DNA of 64,000 nt from Actinopolyspora saharensis (GTDB taxonomy: Bacteria; Actinomycetota; Actinomycetes; Mycobacteriales; Pseudonocardiaceae). The notes under the pieces are model-generated. The model searched no databases and was not told the origin of the DNA. It was given only the letters and a program-made list of their open reading frames with translations. The stretch is from NCBI RefSeq assembly GCF_900100925.1, contig NZ_FNKO01000002.1:1736001-1800000 (forward strand). The letters run 5' to 3'. The position numbers and the translations under genes were made by a program. Of the stretch, positions 17,419 through 26,826 are shown in pieces (within the stretch, counting starts at the first letter, position 1; each line of letters starts with the position of its first letter).

Positions 17419-17532
17419 TCAGCGACTCTGGAACGCTTCCCAGATGTCGGGCAGGGCCGAGCTGAGTGCCATCAGCACCAGTACCGTTAAAGCCACGGCC
17501 GTTCCCAGAACGGTCAGTACGGTCGTAAGCAC
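17419..17532 (-). CDS. Small single-span membrane peptide (37 aa)
   Basis: A short frame begins with GTG at 17530-17532, preceded by AAAGGAG at 6-nt spacing, and encodes 37 residues. The sequence starts MLTTVLTVLGTAVALTVLVL and ends LPDIWEAFQSR before TGA. It forms one clear transmembrane helix (about residues 4-25) with a short amphipathic C-terminus. The good ribosome site and coherent hydrophobic pattern support a real gene despite its size. It converges on trmB and is divergent from the histidine kinase at 17875. The function is unknown. Confidence 0.6.
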   Translation of the reverse strand: MLTTVLTVLGTAVALTVLVLMALSSALPDIWEAFQSR

Positions 17533-17874
17533 GTGCGGCTCCTTTCGTAGTGCCGTCTTCGCGGTGCCGTAAGTGCGCGTACGAGGCTGCGCGGGCCGCG
17601 GTACGAGCGTGCCGCGCGGAGTCGGGTGGTCGTCGTTTTCCTGAACTGCCGCACCGAGCTTGGCCTCTCCGAGGCGTGGGACGCATCGGCCATGTGGTTG
17701 TCAAAATCGGCCGATCGGACAACAGTCCCCAGCCGGGCTCGCAGGACCGGTTCACGCGGGTGATTCCGCAGCGGATTAGCTGGTCAGCACGGGTGTCATC
17801 CGGTTGCTCTCCGGGGCGGTCAGGGGCGAGCAGCGCGCGGACGCACCCGACGGTGCGCTACTAGAGTGCGCCCG

Positions 17875-19701
17875 GTGCGCTATCAGACGGATTCCGACAC
17901 CGCGGGCTCGCCCACGCTGCGGGAGCGACTACCGGGCTGCGCGCGTCGTTGCGCCGACGCCGTCCGCAGTCAGTGGATCTTCGCCGCGCTGCTGGGGATC
18001 ACCTGGTGCGGCGAGGTGTTGCTCGTCCTCGCGCGGGGCAGCGCGGTTGGACTTGGACTCGCCGTGCCCACGGTGCTGTTGCTGCTCGCCCTGGCGGCCC
18101 CGCGCCGTCCCGCTGCCTGCGGGGTGCTCGGGGCCGGTTTTCTGGTGCTGGCCACCGCGCTGACCAGGTTCGCGGGCATCGAATCGGGGCCGGGCATTCT
18201 GCGCGGGGTCTCGTTCACCGAGAACTTCGCGGGGATGCTGCTCGTGCTCCACGCCTTCCGGGCGCTGTCCAGGATCAAGGCCGCCTCGGTGACCGCGTGC
18301 CTGGTAGCGGCGTGCCTGCTCGCGGTCTTCGCCCGCTCACCCCTCGGAGTGCTCCCCCACGGCCCGCAGGGCGACATCTTCGGTCTCTCGCTGTCCCGCG
18401 TGCTCGAGGTCGGGGGACTGCAGCTGGTGCTCGCGGTGGGCACGGGGCTCTACCTGCGTGGAAGCCGGCGACCGACCACGCAGCACCCCACGGCGGTTCT
18501 GCTGCGCAAGCACTGGCCGGTGATCGCCGTGCTGTCCGTGCTGCTGTTCTACCAGCTGTTCAACGACGGGTTCGGCGTGCAGCCGTTCGACAGGGTGTTC
18601 CTGTTCACCAGCAGTGCGATCATGGCGGTGCTGGCCGTGTTCGCCCCGCTGCGACCGCTGCAGGCCGCCCTGTTCGGCGCCGCCACCCTGTTTCTCACCG
18701 TGGGCGCGACCGTGCTGCTCAGGATCGAGGGCTCGACCTCCCTGCTCGGTCCCCTGCCACCGGGCACCGTCGCCTCCGGGATGTTGCTGGTCGCCTTCGC
18801 GGTGCGCCTCCGCCCGCTGCGGGAGGCGGCCGCGGCCACGGCCGCGCTGACTTCGGCCGCCGTCGCGGGCGTGTTCCTCATGCCGCGGAATCTGCACGGG
18901 TACGGCACCATGCCTCCGACTGCGCTGTTCCAGCCGCTGTTCCTTGGCGGTGTGCTGCTGGTGCTGTCGGTGGGCACGGGGATGTACTTCCGCGCCCGCG
19001 ACGAGGAGCGGGCCAGGGGAGTGAGCGCCGCCGTGGCCGAGGCGCAGCACGCCGAGCGGATGGCGCTGGCCCGCGAACTGCACGACGTGGTCGCCCACCA
19101 CGTCACCGGGATCGTGGTGCAGGCCCAGGCAGGCTTCACGGTCGCCGAGCGGAATCCGCGGGCGGCACGCGAGTCGCTGGAGCGGATCTCGGCCAGCGGC
19201 ACCGAGGCGCTCACCGCGATGAGGCGGCTGGTGGGCAGCATGCGCGATGGCGAGGCTTCGGCCTCCGGGGAGATAGCCAGCACCGACCTGCGGGCGGACC
19301 TGCGCGAGCTGCTCGAGCACCACGGAACGGGGGAGGCGGGAGCCGAGACGCGGCTCGACGTGGTGCTGGACACCGAGGTTCCGCAGGAAGTGGCCCGCTC
19401 GGCCCTCCGGCTGGTGCAGGAGTCGATCACCAACTCCGACAAGCACGGCCACGACGTGTCGGTGATCGACGTCACCGTGCACACCGTCTCCCGGGAGCTG
19501 CTTGTCTGGGTGGAGGACGACGGTTCGTCCGGTGGTGGGAGTCCAGCGGGTGGATCCGGGGGATACGGTCTCGTCGGCATGCGGGAGCGCATCGAGCTGC
19601 TCGGCGGCACGTTGACCGCGGGGCCCGCTCCGCGGGGCGGTTGGCAGGTCGAGGCCCGGCTGCCGTTGACAGACTCGGACGCGGGGAGAGGACGGGCATG
19701 A
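17875..19701 (+). CDS. NarL-type sensor histidine kinase with large membrane domain (system 2)
   Basis: A kinase of about 608 residues. Residues 1-370 hold around ten hydrophobic helices in two repeated blocks, larger than in system 1. The HisKA_3 domain follows with the phosphoacceptor in [14 protein letters not shown] (His403), then the HATPase_c domain ([17 protein letters not shown]). A TACTAG -10 box at 17859-17864 predicts a leaderless start at the GTG at 17875; the GTG at 17866 is the in-frame alternative. The stop codon overlaps the next ATG (ATGA), so kinase and regulator are translationally coupled. The signal may be a membrane or small-molecule cue, but none is identifiable. Confidence 0.86.
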   Translation: MRYQTDSDTAGSPTLRERLPGCARRCADAVRSQWIFAALLGITWCGEVLLVLARGSAVGLGLAVPTVLLLLALAAPRRPAACGVLGAGFLVLATALTRFAGIESGPGILRGVSFTENFAGMLLVLHAFRALSRIKAASVTACLVAACLLAVFARSPLGVLPHGPQGDIFGLSLSRVLEVGGLQLVLAVGTGLYLRGSRRPTTQHPTAVLLRKHWPVIAVLSVLLFYQLFNDGFGVQPFDRVFLFTSSAIMAVLAVFAPLRPLQAALFGAATLFLTVGATVLLRIEGSTSLLGPLPPGTVASGMLLVAFAVRLRPLREAAAATAALTSAAVAGVFLMPRNLHGYGTMPPTALFQPLFLGGVLLVLSVGTGMYFRARDEERARGVSAAVAEAQHAERMALARELHDVVAHHVTGIVVQAQAGFTVAERNPRAARESLERISASGTEALTAMRRLVGSMRDGEASASGEIASTDLRADLRELLEHHGTGEAGAETRLDVVLDTEVPQEVARSALRLVQESITNSDKHGHDVSVIDVTVHTVSRELLVWVEDDGSSGGGSPAGGSGGYGLVGMRERIELLGGTLTAGPAPRGGWQVEARLPLTDSDAGRGRA

Positions 19702-20360
19702 TTCGGGTCCTGATAGCCGATGACCAGGAAATGGTGCGTGCCGGTTTCCGCATGATCCTGGACGGCGAGGAGGACATCGAGGTCGTCGGCGACGTCGGAA
19801 ACGGGGACGACGCCCTCCGGCTCGCGCGGGAGCTGCGCCCGGACGTGTGCCTGATGGACATCCGGATGCCGGGCACCGACGGGTTGGAGGCCACCCGCAG
19901 GCTGGCCGGGCCCGGGGTGAGCGATCCGGTGCGGGTCGTGGTCGTGACGACCTTCGACCTCGACGAGTACGTCGCCAGCGCGCTCGCCAACGGGGCCAGC
20001 GGTTTCCTGCTCAAGGACGCCGGCCCCGCGCTGCTGGTCGAGGCCGTTCACGCGGCGGAGCGCGGCGACGCGATGGTCTCGCCCCAGATCACCGTCCGGT
20101 TGCTCAAGCACTTCAGCGGAGGGGCCGCTTCCGGGGTAGCGCGCGAGTCGGACCGGCCGAGCGAGGAGCTCACCGAGCGGGAGCGGGACGTGGTCCGCGA
20201 AGTCGCCAACGGACTGACCAACACCGAGGTCAGCGGGCGGTTGTACATGTCGCTGTCCACGGTGAAGTCCCACCTGGCCGCGGTGCAGGGCAAGATCGGT
20301 GCGCGCAATCGCGTCGAGACCGCTGCCTGGGCGTGGCGGACCGGTCTGATGGCCGAGTGA
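19698..20360 (+). CDS. NarL/FixJ-family response regulator (system 2)
   Basis: A 220-residue regulator. The receiver domain has Asp8/Asp9, phosphoacceptor Asp54 ([10 protein letters not shown]), VTTFD and FLLKD. The C-terminal LuxR helix-turn-helix reads [18 protein letters not shown], then [20 protein letters not shown]. It starts within the kinase stop codon (4-nt overlap). It is a paralogue of the regulator at 11497; the two systems are about 8 kb apart and may derive from one duplication. Confidence 0.88.
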   Translation: MIRVLIADDQEMVRAGFRMILDGEEDIEVVGDVGNGDDALRLARELRPDVCLMDIRMPGTDGLEATRRLAGPGVSDPVRVVVVTTFDLDEYVASALANGASGFLLKDAGPALLVEAVHAAERGDAMVSPQITVRLLKHFSGGAASGVARESDRPSEELTERERDVVREVANGLTNTEVSGRLYMSLSTVKSHLAAVQGKIGARNRVETAAWAWRTGLMAE

Positions 20361-20544
20361 TCCCGCTGCCGGAGCGGCGCGGTCCCGAGCGGGGAGCGGC
20401 GCGTGCTCGCCGGGGGCGGAGGTGGACCGGTGACGGGCTCGGCCGCGAGGACGAGTTCCCCGCCGCGTTTTCCGACCGATAGTAGGAGTTCACCCGGCCG
20501 ATGAGCCGAGGTGCGGCGAGCTCCGCCGGGAGCATGCTGAGGTC

Positions 20545-20757
20545 ATGGCACAACAGCTGTCCATCGGACCTTCACTTTCGAGCGATGCGGTGCAGGAGCG
20601 GCTCCTGCGCCCCGCGGCCTCCTCGCTCCGGAGCGGGCGGGCTGCGCGCTCGAGGGCGTGGTTGAGCCGGGACAACATTGTTTGCGTACTGCTCGTCGTC
20701 GGCGTGCTCACCGCGGGAGTGGCGATGTTCCAGGCGATGAACACGATCGGTCCGTGA
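20545..20757 (+). CDS. Small membrane protein (70 aa)
   Basis: A 70-residue protein with a charged N-terminal half rich in Ser/Arg and a single C-terminal transmembrane helix (NIVCVLLVVGVLTAGVAMFQ, about residues 44-63). No known family is recognised. The stop codon overlaps a possible GTG start of the amidohydrolase (GTGA at 20754-20757). The two may therefore be coupled, although the downstream gene more likely uses the ATG at 20775. Confidence 0.62.
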   Translation: MAQQLSIGPSLSSDAVQERLLRPAASSLRSGRAARSRAWLSRDNIVCVLLVVGVLTAGVAMFQAMNTIGP

Positions 20758-20774
20758 ACCGTGAGAATGTCGGT

Positions 20775-22106
20775 ATGCCGATCGCTCGACGCCTACGTGC
20801 TCCCCTGGTACTTCCCTGTGATCCGCAGTGCTCGGTGCTGCGCGACGCCGTCGTGGACATCGACGAACGGGGGCGGATCGCCCACTGCGGCTCGCGCGCG
20901 CAAGCCCCCGAGGTCGGCTCGGACACGGTGGTGCTGGACTGCGCGGGCATGTTGTTGCCCGGCCTGGTCAACGCGCACGCGCACAGCCCGATGACGCTGC
21001 TGCGGGGGATGGGTGGGGACCTGCCGCTGCTCAGGTGGCTGCGCGAGGTGGTTTGGCCCGCGGAGTCGGAGCTCACCCCGGAGGACATCCGGGCGGGGAT
21101 GAGGCTCGGAAGTCTGGAAATGCTGCGCTCGGGGGTCACCACGAGCAGCGAGATGTACTTCTCCGGGGAGTCGGTCGCCGAGGCTGTGCTCGAAGTCGGT
21201 TCGCGCGCCGTGATCGCTCCGGCGGTGATCGCGGCTCCCGATCTGGGCGAGCTGGGTGGTTGGCGGCGGATGGTCGCCGACATCAGCAGCTGGATCGACG
21301 CGGACGGGCTGCGGTTCGGTCCGGGGGAGCGGATAGAGCTGGCCTACGGCCCCCATTCCGCCTACACCCTGCCACCGGAAGCCCTGCGCGCGATCGGGGA
21401 GCAGGCCCGCGAACGCGGCGCTCTCGTGCACACCCATGTGGCCGAGACGGCCGAGGAGGACGTGGAACAACGCCGCGCCTACGGGTCAGTGCCCAGGATG
21501 CTTGCCGAACTGGGCGTGCTGGACGGAAGGGTGCTGGCCGCCCACGGAGTGCACCTGGACGAGGAGGACGTCCGCGTCCTGGCCGAGAGCGGTGCCGGTG
21601 TGGCGCACTGCCCCGGCTCCAACGCGAAGCTGGCCTCCGGAACGGCCGGGCTCACCGAACTGCTCGAAGCCGGTGTGCCGGTGGGGCTCGGTACCGACGG
21701 GCCGTCCAGCAACGACGACCTCGACCTGTGGGAGGAGATCCAGCTCGCGGGGATGTTCGCCAGGTTGCGCACGGGGGACGCCACCGCGCTCGGTTCGGCT
21801 GCCGCGTTGTTGGCCGCGACGCGTGGTGGGGCCCGAGCTCTGTACCGGGACGACATCGGTGCGCTGGAGAGCGGGCGCTGGGCCGATGTGGTGCACGTGG
21901 ACACGGACAATCCGGCCTTCGTGTGCGGCGTGGACACCACGGACGAGCGGATTCTGTCCAATCTGGTCTGGGCCGCGGGGGCGGAGTGCGTCCGCGACGT
22001 CTGGGTGGCCGGCGAGCCGGTGCTGCGGGACGGGGAGCCCACCACCGTCGAGCGGGCCGAGGTGCAGGAGACCGCGCGCTCGGCCGCCAAACGGATCGAA
22101 GGTTGA
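20775..22106 (+). CDS. Amidohydrolase, SAH/MTA deaminase-like
   Basis: A 443-residue metal-dependent hydrolase of the ATZ/TRZ branch. Zinc ligands are visible in NAHAHSPMTLLRG, HTHVAETAEED (His), LAAHGVHLDEED (His) and GTDGPSSNDDLD (Asp). The region GMGGDLPLLRWLREVVWP resembles S-adenosylhomocysteine/5'-methylthioadenosine deaminases, which convert the adenine ring to hypoxanthine, but guanine- and cytosine-type deaminases are related. ATG 20775 stands 6 nt after GAGAAT; the GTG at 20754 is an alternative start. A partial copy of the intergenic repeat follows directly after the stop codon. Confidence 0.82.
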   Translation: MPIARRLRAPLVLPCDPQCSVLRDAVVDIDERGRIAHCGSRAQAPEVGSDTVVLDCAGMLLPGLVNAHAHSPMTLLRGMGGDLPLLRWLREVVWPAESELTPEDIRAGMRLGSLEMLRSGVTTSSEMYFSGESVAEAVLEVGSRAVIAPAVIAAPDLGELGGWRRMVADISSWIDADGLRFGPGERIELAYGPHSAYTLPPEALRAIGEQARERGALVHTHVAETAEEDVEQRRAYGSVPRMLAELGVLDGRVLAAHGVHLDEEDVRVLAESGAGVAHCPGSNAKLASGTAGLTELLEAGVPVGLGTDGPSSNDDLDLWEEIQLAGMFARLRTGDATALGSAAALLAATRGGARALYRDDIGALESGRWADVVHVDTDNPAFVCGVDTTDERILSNLVWAAGAECVRDVWVAGEPVLRDGEPTTVERAEVQETARSAAKRIEG

Positions 22107-22124
22107 CCGAGACCGCTGCTGACC

Positions 22125-22164
22125 AGCGGCCCAACGCTGCCAGGGCGCCGATTCACGTGTCGGC
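22125..22164 (+). repeat. Stand-alone copy of the second module of the interspersed repeat
   Basis: The stretch contains GCGGCCCAAC followed by GGGCGCCGATTCACGTGTCGGCT. It matches GCGGCCCAAC...GGCGCCGACTCACGTGCCGGCT at 60016-60055 and the second half of this at 35500-35520. It begins 19 nt after the amidohydrolase stop codon in a convergent intergenic space. Confidence 0.7.
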
Positions 22165-22202
22165 TGGCCGAGCACGTACGCGGAGATCCGCGGTGCGGGG
22201 AC

Positions 22203-22892
22203 TCAGTCGTTCGGACGCAGCACGATCTCCGTCATGTGGGCGTCCGAACCGGCCCGGACCGTGGACACGACGGAGTCGGCCACCGACTCCGGCCGCAGGT
22301 AGCGCTCCGGTTCGAAGGAACCGCCCTCGGACTCGCGCACCTCGCGCTGCATGTCGGTGGCCACGCGTCCGGGGAACACGGAGGTGACTCGGAGTCCGTT
22401 GGCGGATTCCTCACCGCGCAGCACGTCGGCGTAGGCCCGCAGGGCGAACTTGCTGGCCGCGTAGGAACCCCAGTTCGGCTTCGCGGTCAGGCCCGCGCCC
22501 GAGTTGATCAGCACGACGTGCCCGGAGGCGGCGCGCAGCGCGGGAAGCAGGGTCCTGGTCAGCTCGGTGACCGCGAAGAGGTTCAACTCGAAGGTGCGCC
22601 GCCACGAGTCCACGCCCGCTTCGGAAACGGAGCCGATCTCGACCATTCCCGCGCTGTGCACCAGCACGTCGAGGTGGTCGATGCCCGCGGCTGCCTCGGC
22701 GATTCCGTCGTAGTCGGTGAGCTCGGCCGGCCACGGCCGGGAACCGGGGATGTCCTGCGCCATCTTGTGCAGCGCCTGTTCGTCCCGGCCACCGAGCAGT
22801 ACGTCGTGCGTGTCGGACAAGGAGCGTGCCACTGCCGCGCCCACTCCGCGCGAAGCGCCCGTGACCAGTGCTGTCGGTCGTGAAGTCATCAT
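22203..22892 (-). CDS. Short-chain dehydrogenase/reductase
   Basis: A 229-residue classical SDR. The nucleotide-binding TGASRGVG lies at residues 11-18, and HSAGMV is the NAG-like motif. Ser131, Tyr144 and Lys148 (SYAASK) complete the catalytic set. Arg/Asp choices after beta-2 (GGRDEQ) suggest NADP(H). Two adjacent ATGs (22890-22892 and 22887-22889) lie 4-7 nt after TACTGT, indicating a leaderless mRNA. The substrate is unknown; the family covers alcohols, ketones and sugars. Confidence 0.85.
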   Translation of the reverse strand: MMTSRPTALVTGASRGVGAAVARSLSDTHDVLLGGRDEQALHKMAQDIPGSRPWPAELTDYDGIAEAAAGIDHLDVLVHSAGMVEIGSVSEAGVDSWRRTFELNLFAVTELTRTLLPALRAASGHVVLINSGAGLTAKPNWGSYAASKFALRAYADVLRGEESANGLRVTSVFPGRVATDMQREVRESEGGSFEPERYLRPESVADSVVSTVRAGSDAHMTEIVLRPND

Positions 22893-22987
22893 CGATACAG
22901 TAGCGCTCGCCACGACGGAACGGCCGCGTCCCCCGGCGGTGTCGTGCGAGGTTCCGGGGATGCCCGGCAGGTCGCGGGGACCGGACC

Positions 22988-23024
22988 CCCGGGGGCGGGG
23001 ACTGCGGGAGTCCCCGCCCCCGGG
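22988..23024. terminator. 16-bp perfect stem-loop after phoX
   Basis: CCCGGGGGCGGGGACT (22988-23003) and AGTCCCCGCCCCCGGG (23009-23024) pair perfectly around a 5-nt loop. It is the strongest terminator-like hairpin in the window. It lies 40 nt past the PhoX stop codon and insulates the SDR gene. Confidence 0.75.
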
Positions 23025-23064
23025 AGTTACGGGAGCTGGGTCACGCGACCTGCCTGCGCCGGTG

Positions 23065-25140
23065 TCAGCGCTTGCCGATCTCCCCGACGTGGTGCCCGTC
23101 GGTGCGCCAGACGGCCACCAGCGAGGGGCGGGGGTGCGCCCGGCCGCCGTCCGGCCAGTGCGAACCGGGGTTCTCCGCTCCGGAACCGTTCTCACCGGGG
23201 TGCTGGACGCAGACCGTCACGAGTTCGTCGGTGATGATCGGCCCGCACGTCTCGGCACCGCTGGGCACGGTGAGGAACTGCTTGACGTGTCCCCGCGCGG
23301 GACCGTCCACGGGGACCGCGAACAGGCCGTCGTGCGAGCCGAGCCCGTTGCCGTCGGTGGCGATCCACAGGTTCCCGTGCCGGTCGAAGGCCACGTTGTC
23401 CGGGCACGAGATGGGGCTGACCTGGTCCTTGTCGAACCCTCCGAAGTAGGTGTCGCCCTGCTGCGGGTCACCGCAGACCAGCAGCAGCCGCCACGCCATC
23501 TTCGTCGCGGTGGGGTCGTCGGACTTCTCGGCGAGTTCCAGCACGTGGCCGTGCTTGTTCTCCGCACGCGGGTTGGGCTCGTCGGCGGGAGCGTGCTCCG
23601 GGGCGCCCCGGTTGGAGTTGTTGGTCAGGGCGCCGTAGACCCGCCCGTTGACCGGGTTGGGCTCGATGTCCTCCGGTCGGTCCATCTTCGTCGGTGCGAC
23701 CTCGTCGGCCGCGAGCCTGGTGAAGACGTAGACCTCCTCGGCCGTGAAGCCGGGCACGTGCGAGGTGTCGCCAGTGGCCAGCGGGAGCCACTCGCCCGCG
23801 CCGTCGAACTCGCCGTCGGAGGGCAGTTCGCCGCTGCCGTCGATCTCGGACTCGGGGCTGTTGCCCGAGAACCTGGCCACGTAGAGCGTGCCCTCGTCCA
23901 GCAGCGACATGTTGTGCCGCCGGGCGTGGGAGCTGCGCCCGTTCTTCACCCTGCCGCTGGAGACGAACTTGTAGATGTACTCGAACCGCTCGTCGTCACC
24001 CATGTAGACGACCACGTGCCCGTCCTCGGCGACGCGGACGGTCGCTCCCTCGTGCTTGAACCGCCCGAGCGCGGTGTGCTTGACCGGTGTGGAGTTCGGG
24101 TCGTTGGGGTCGATCTCGACGACCCAGCCGAACCGGTTCGTCTCGTTCGGCTCGGCGCTGGCGTCCCAGCGCTGGTCGAAGCGCTCCCACTTGCGGGTGC
24201 TGGACCCCGTGTTGATCCCGTAGCGCTGCATCCGCTGCTTGGCGACCGGGTCGTTGACCTGGTCGGCGTGGGCGAAGTACTGGTGGAAGTTCTCCTCGCC
24301 GGAGAGGATCGTCCCCCAGGGGGTGACGCCGCCCGCGCAGTTGGCGATGGTTCCGGCGATGCTGGTCCCCTCCGGGTCGGCGGAGGTGCGCAGCAGTTCG
24401 CTTCCGGCGGCGGGGCCGCGGGCGGCGAATTCGGTGTTGGCCGTGATGCGCCTGCTGTACCGGCCGGGGAGCGGGACGAGTCCGCCCCGGGCGGGGTCAC
24501 GCTTGACCTGCAGGACCGTCAGCCCGTGCGCGGCCCAGGCGATCCGAACCTGCTCCTCGGTCGGGTTCTGCGGGTCGTAGCCGCTGAACATGTAGGTTTC
24601 GCTGGTGTACTCGTGGTTGACCACCAGCAGGCTGTGGATGCCCGCGTTGTCCAGCGGGACCAGCCCGGCGAAGTCGTTGTTGTAACCGAACTGGGCCTGC
24701 TGGGCGGCCTCGCTCTGGTTGTCGAAGTCGAACTCGGGGGCCCCGGGCAGCACCGGGTCGCCCCAGCGGATGACGACTTCCTGGTCGTAGCCCTCCGGGA
24801 TGACCACCCCGTCCCGGGTGTTCGGGGGGACCGGGTCGAAGTCGATGCCCGCCGGGGCGGGGGTGTGGCCGTGCTTCTTCCCACGTGCCGCGGCCGGGAT
24901 TCCGGTGGCGGCCGCCACCCCGGCAGTCAGGGACAGCACCGCTCCGGCCCGCAGGACACCGCGTCTGTCGAGAGCGCGCCGGACGATGTCACCGAAGTAC
25001 GTGTTGGCCGAGGTGTTCGGCGCGTCGTGGGCGCAGGCGTTGCCGCAGCGGTATTCGCAGGTGGTCGCCGAGCGACTTGCGGTGTGGTGCGTGGCCAGCG
25101 GCAGCGGGATCATGCGCTGGTCGGCTGAGTTGGTGGACAT
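23065..25140 (-). CDS. phoX: PhoX-family alkaline phosphatase, Tat-exported
   Basis: A 691-residue protein of the PhoX/DUF839 beta-propeller phosphatases, which use calcium and iron to release phosphate from phosphomonoesters outside the cell. Near the N-terminus is the Cys/His cluster CEYRCGNACAH. The Tat-type RRALDRRGVLRAGAVLSL segment follows, then an Ala-rich signal core. Typical internal motifs are IAWAAHGLTVLQV, GTIANCAGGVTPWGTILSGEENF and NETNRFGWVVEIDP. The ATG at 25138-25140 has AAAGG upstream. A candidate Pho box (25211-25232) suggests induction by phosphate starvation through PhoP. Confidence 0.88.
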   Translation of the reverse strand: MSTNSADQRMIPLPLATHHTASRSATTCEYRCGNACAHDAPNTSANTYFGDIVRRALDRRGVLRAGAVLSLTAGVAAATGIPAAARGKKHGHTPAPAGIDFDPVPPNTRDGVVIPEGYDQEVVIRWGDPVLPGAPEFDFDNQSEAAQQAQFGYNNDFAGLVPLDNAGIHSLLVVNHEYTSETYMFSGYDPQNPTEEQVRIAWAAHGLTVLQVKRDPARGGLVPLPGRYSRRITANTEFAARGPAAGSELLRTSADPEGTSIAGTIANCAGGVTPWGTILSGEENFHQYFAHADQVNDPVAKQRMQRYGINTGSSTRKWERFDQRWDASAEPNETNRFGWVVEIDPNDPNSTPVKHTALGRFKHEGATVRVAEDGHVVVYMGDDERFEYIYKFVSSGRVKNGRSSHARRHNMSLLDEGTLYVARFSGNSPESEIDGSGELPSDGEFDGAGEWLPLATGDTSHVPGFTAEEVYVFTRLAADEVAPTKMDRPEDIEPNPVNGRVYGALTNNSNRGAPEHAPADEPNPRAENKHGHVLELAEKSDDPTATKMAWRLLLVCGDPQQGDTYFGGFDKDQVSPISCPDNVAFDRHGNLWIATDGNGLGSHDGLFAVPVDGPARGHVKQFLTVPSGAETCGPIITDELVTVCVQHPGENGSGAENPGSHWPDGGRAHPRPSLVAVWRTDGHHVGEIGKR

Positions 25141-25210
25141 CTCCTGCCTTTCCACGGCATCGATCGGGAACGAATCGAGGCTATGTGGATCAGGCGATGT
25201 CGCGACTTCT

Positions 25211-25232
25211 TGGAGGTGAACGGCGAGCGAAT
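25211..25232 (-). promoter_or_regulatory. Candidate Pho box upstream of phoX
   Basis: On the minus strand two adjacent 11-nt units read ATTCGCTCGCC and GTTCACCTCCA, close to the actinobacterial PhoP direct repeat GTTCACCCGCC. The site is about 70 nt before the phoX ATG. One unit matches well and the other moderately. Confidence 0.5.
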
Positions 25233-25459
25233 TCGTTACTCGTGGTCGGCAACGAATCATTCGCACGGATGAGCTCCTGCTGTTTTGCCGGGCGAGCGGA
25301 AGCAGGATCGAACACCGAGAGTGATTGCGTTGCCGCGGCCCGAAGGGGCGCAGCGAGCTCGCTCGCTTGTGCCCCTTCCGAACCAGGGCCCGTGCGGGGG
25401 ATGTTTCAGCTCCGGCCGGTTCCGGGCGTGTCGGGGGTGCTGCGCGGTCCGGCCCGGAG

Positions 25460-26683
25460 TCAGAACTCCTCGCCCACGACAGCGGCTTCCTGCGGCACCT
25501 TGTGCGGATCGGTCCGGCCGGAGCGCAGCCCGACGGCGAGCAGGCCCGCGGCCACCAGGCAGGCGACTGCGCCCACGGCGAACGGCGCCTGCTGCCAGCC
25601 GAACCAGGTCGCGATGTGGCTGACCAGCGTCGCTGCCAGCGCGCCGCCCAACCAGCGGCAGAAGTTGTATCCCGCGCTGGCCACGGGGCGGGGGGCCTTG
25701 CTCACGCTCATGGCGCTTCCGGTGAACAGCGTGTTGAGCAGTCCCGAGGCCAGCCCGCTCACCACGATGGCCGCGATGAGCACCGCCTTGTTGTCGATGG
25801 TCATGATCGCCATCAGGGCGGCGTACATGAGCACGGCCAGCACCGTTCCCCCGAGCTCGCCGAGCCGGTTGGCCAGCCGCGGGGCCAGGGTCACGCCCGC
25901 CACGGCCACGCAGATCCCCCAGCCGAAGAACACCAGCCCGACGGCTATGGCGCCGAACTCGAGCACGAAGGGGGACCAGGCGAGCACGGTGAAGAACGCC
26001 GCGGTGTACAGCGCGGAGCCGATCGAGGTGCGCAGCAGCGCTCCGTGGCGCAGGGCGCGCAGCGGGTCCAGCAGCTTGACCGGGTCCTTGCTCCTCCCGC
26101 CGTCGGAGGGCAGGAAGCCCACGGCGAGGATGAGCGCGATGGCCATCAGCACCGCGGTCCCGGCGAAGGGGCCGCGCCAGGACAGGTGCCCGAGCAGCGC
26201 CCCGAGCAGCGGTCCCGTGGACAGGCCGATGCCCAGCGCCGCCTCGTAGAGCAGGATCGCGGCCTGCTGACCACCGCTGGCCGCCCCGACGATCACCGAG
26301 AGGGCCGTGGCGATGAACAGGGCGTTGCCGAGCCCCCAGACCGCGCGCAGCGCCACGAGCTGCACGACGGAACCGGCCAGGGCGCAGGCCAGCGTGGCGA
26401 GCACGATCAGCACCAGCCCGGTGACCACGGTTCGCTTCGCCCCGAAGCGGGCGCTGAAGGCACCCGTGATCAGCATGGCCAGCACCTGGACGCCGAGGTA
26501 GGAGGAGAACAGCAGCGTCACCTGCTCGGGCCCGGCGTCGAGCGCTTCCGCGATGGAGCGCAGGATCGGGTCGACCAGGCCGATGCCCATGAAGGCGATC
26601 ACAGCGGCGAAGGCCGTGATCCAGACCGCTTTGGGTTGTCCCTTGAAGACTTCGAGCAACCGGACGTCTGATGACGCGCTCAT
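25460..26683 (-). CDS. MFS transporter, drug-efflux type
   Basis: A 407-residue membrane protein with twelve predicted helices and an MFS loop 2-3 motif (GAFSARFGAKRTVV). It resembles Bcr/EmrD-like or sugar/arabinose exporter families (DHA1). The ATG lies at 26681-26683 behind GAGGAGCACGTCGCCG. Upstream is an AT-rich stretch with the outer dyad AAAGT...ACTTT (about 26705-26737), a plausible repressor operator. The HAD gene at 26827 is divergent. The substrate is unknown. Confidence 0.83.
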   Translation of the reverse strand: MSASSDVRLLEVFKGQPKAVWITAFAAVIAFMGIGLVDPILRSIAEALDAGPEQVTLLFSSYLGVQVLAMLITGAFSARFGAKRTVVTGLVLIVLATLACALAGSVVQLVALRAVWGLGNALFIATALSVIVGAASGGQQAAILLYEAALGIGLSTGPLLGALLGHLSWRGPFAGTAVLMAIALILAVGFLPSDGGRSKDPVKLLDPLRALRHGALLRTSIGSALYTAAFFTVLAWSPFVLEFGAIAVGLVFFGWGICVAVAGVTLAPRLANRLGELGGTVLAVLMYAALMAIMTIDNKAVLIAAIVVSGLASGLLNTLFTGSAMSVSKAPRPVASAGYNFCRWLGGALAATLVSHIATWFGWQQAPFAVGAVACLVAAGLLAVGLRSGRTDPHKVPQEAAVVGEEF

Positions 26684-26703
26684 CGGCGACGTGCTCCTCG
26701 GCT

Positions 26704-26738
26704 AGACAAAAGTGTTTCGTTTGAAATGCTAACTTTCT
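26704..26738 (-). promoter_or_regulatory. AT-rich putative operator of the MFS gene
   Basis: A short AT-rich island in a GC-rich context contains AAAGTTAGC and CGAAACACTTTTG on the minus strand, with 5-bp outer arms AAAGT/ACTTT. It lies between the divergent MFS and HAD genes. It could bind a TetR or MarR regulator, but none is encoded adjacent. Confidence 0.35.
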
Positions 26739-26826
26739 GGGGGTTTCGCGGCCAGTCGGTTTGAGCAAGCTCACCGGGGATCCCGTGGTGGTGGCCCCTC
26801 CGGTGCGCGCGAAATAGCATCGGACC

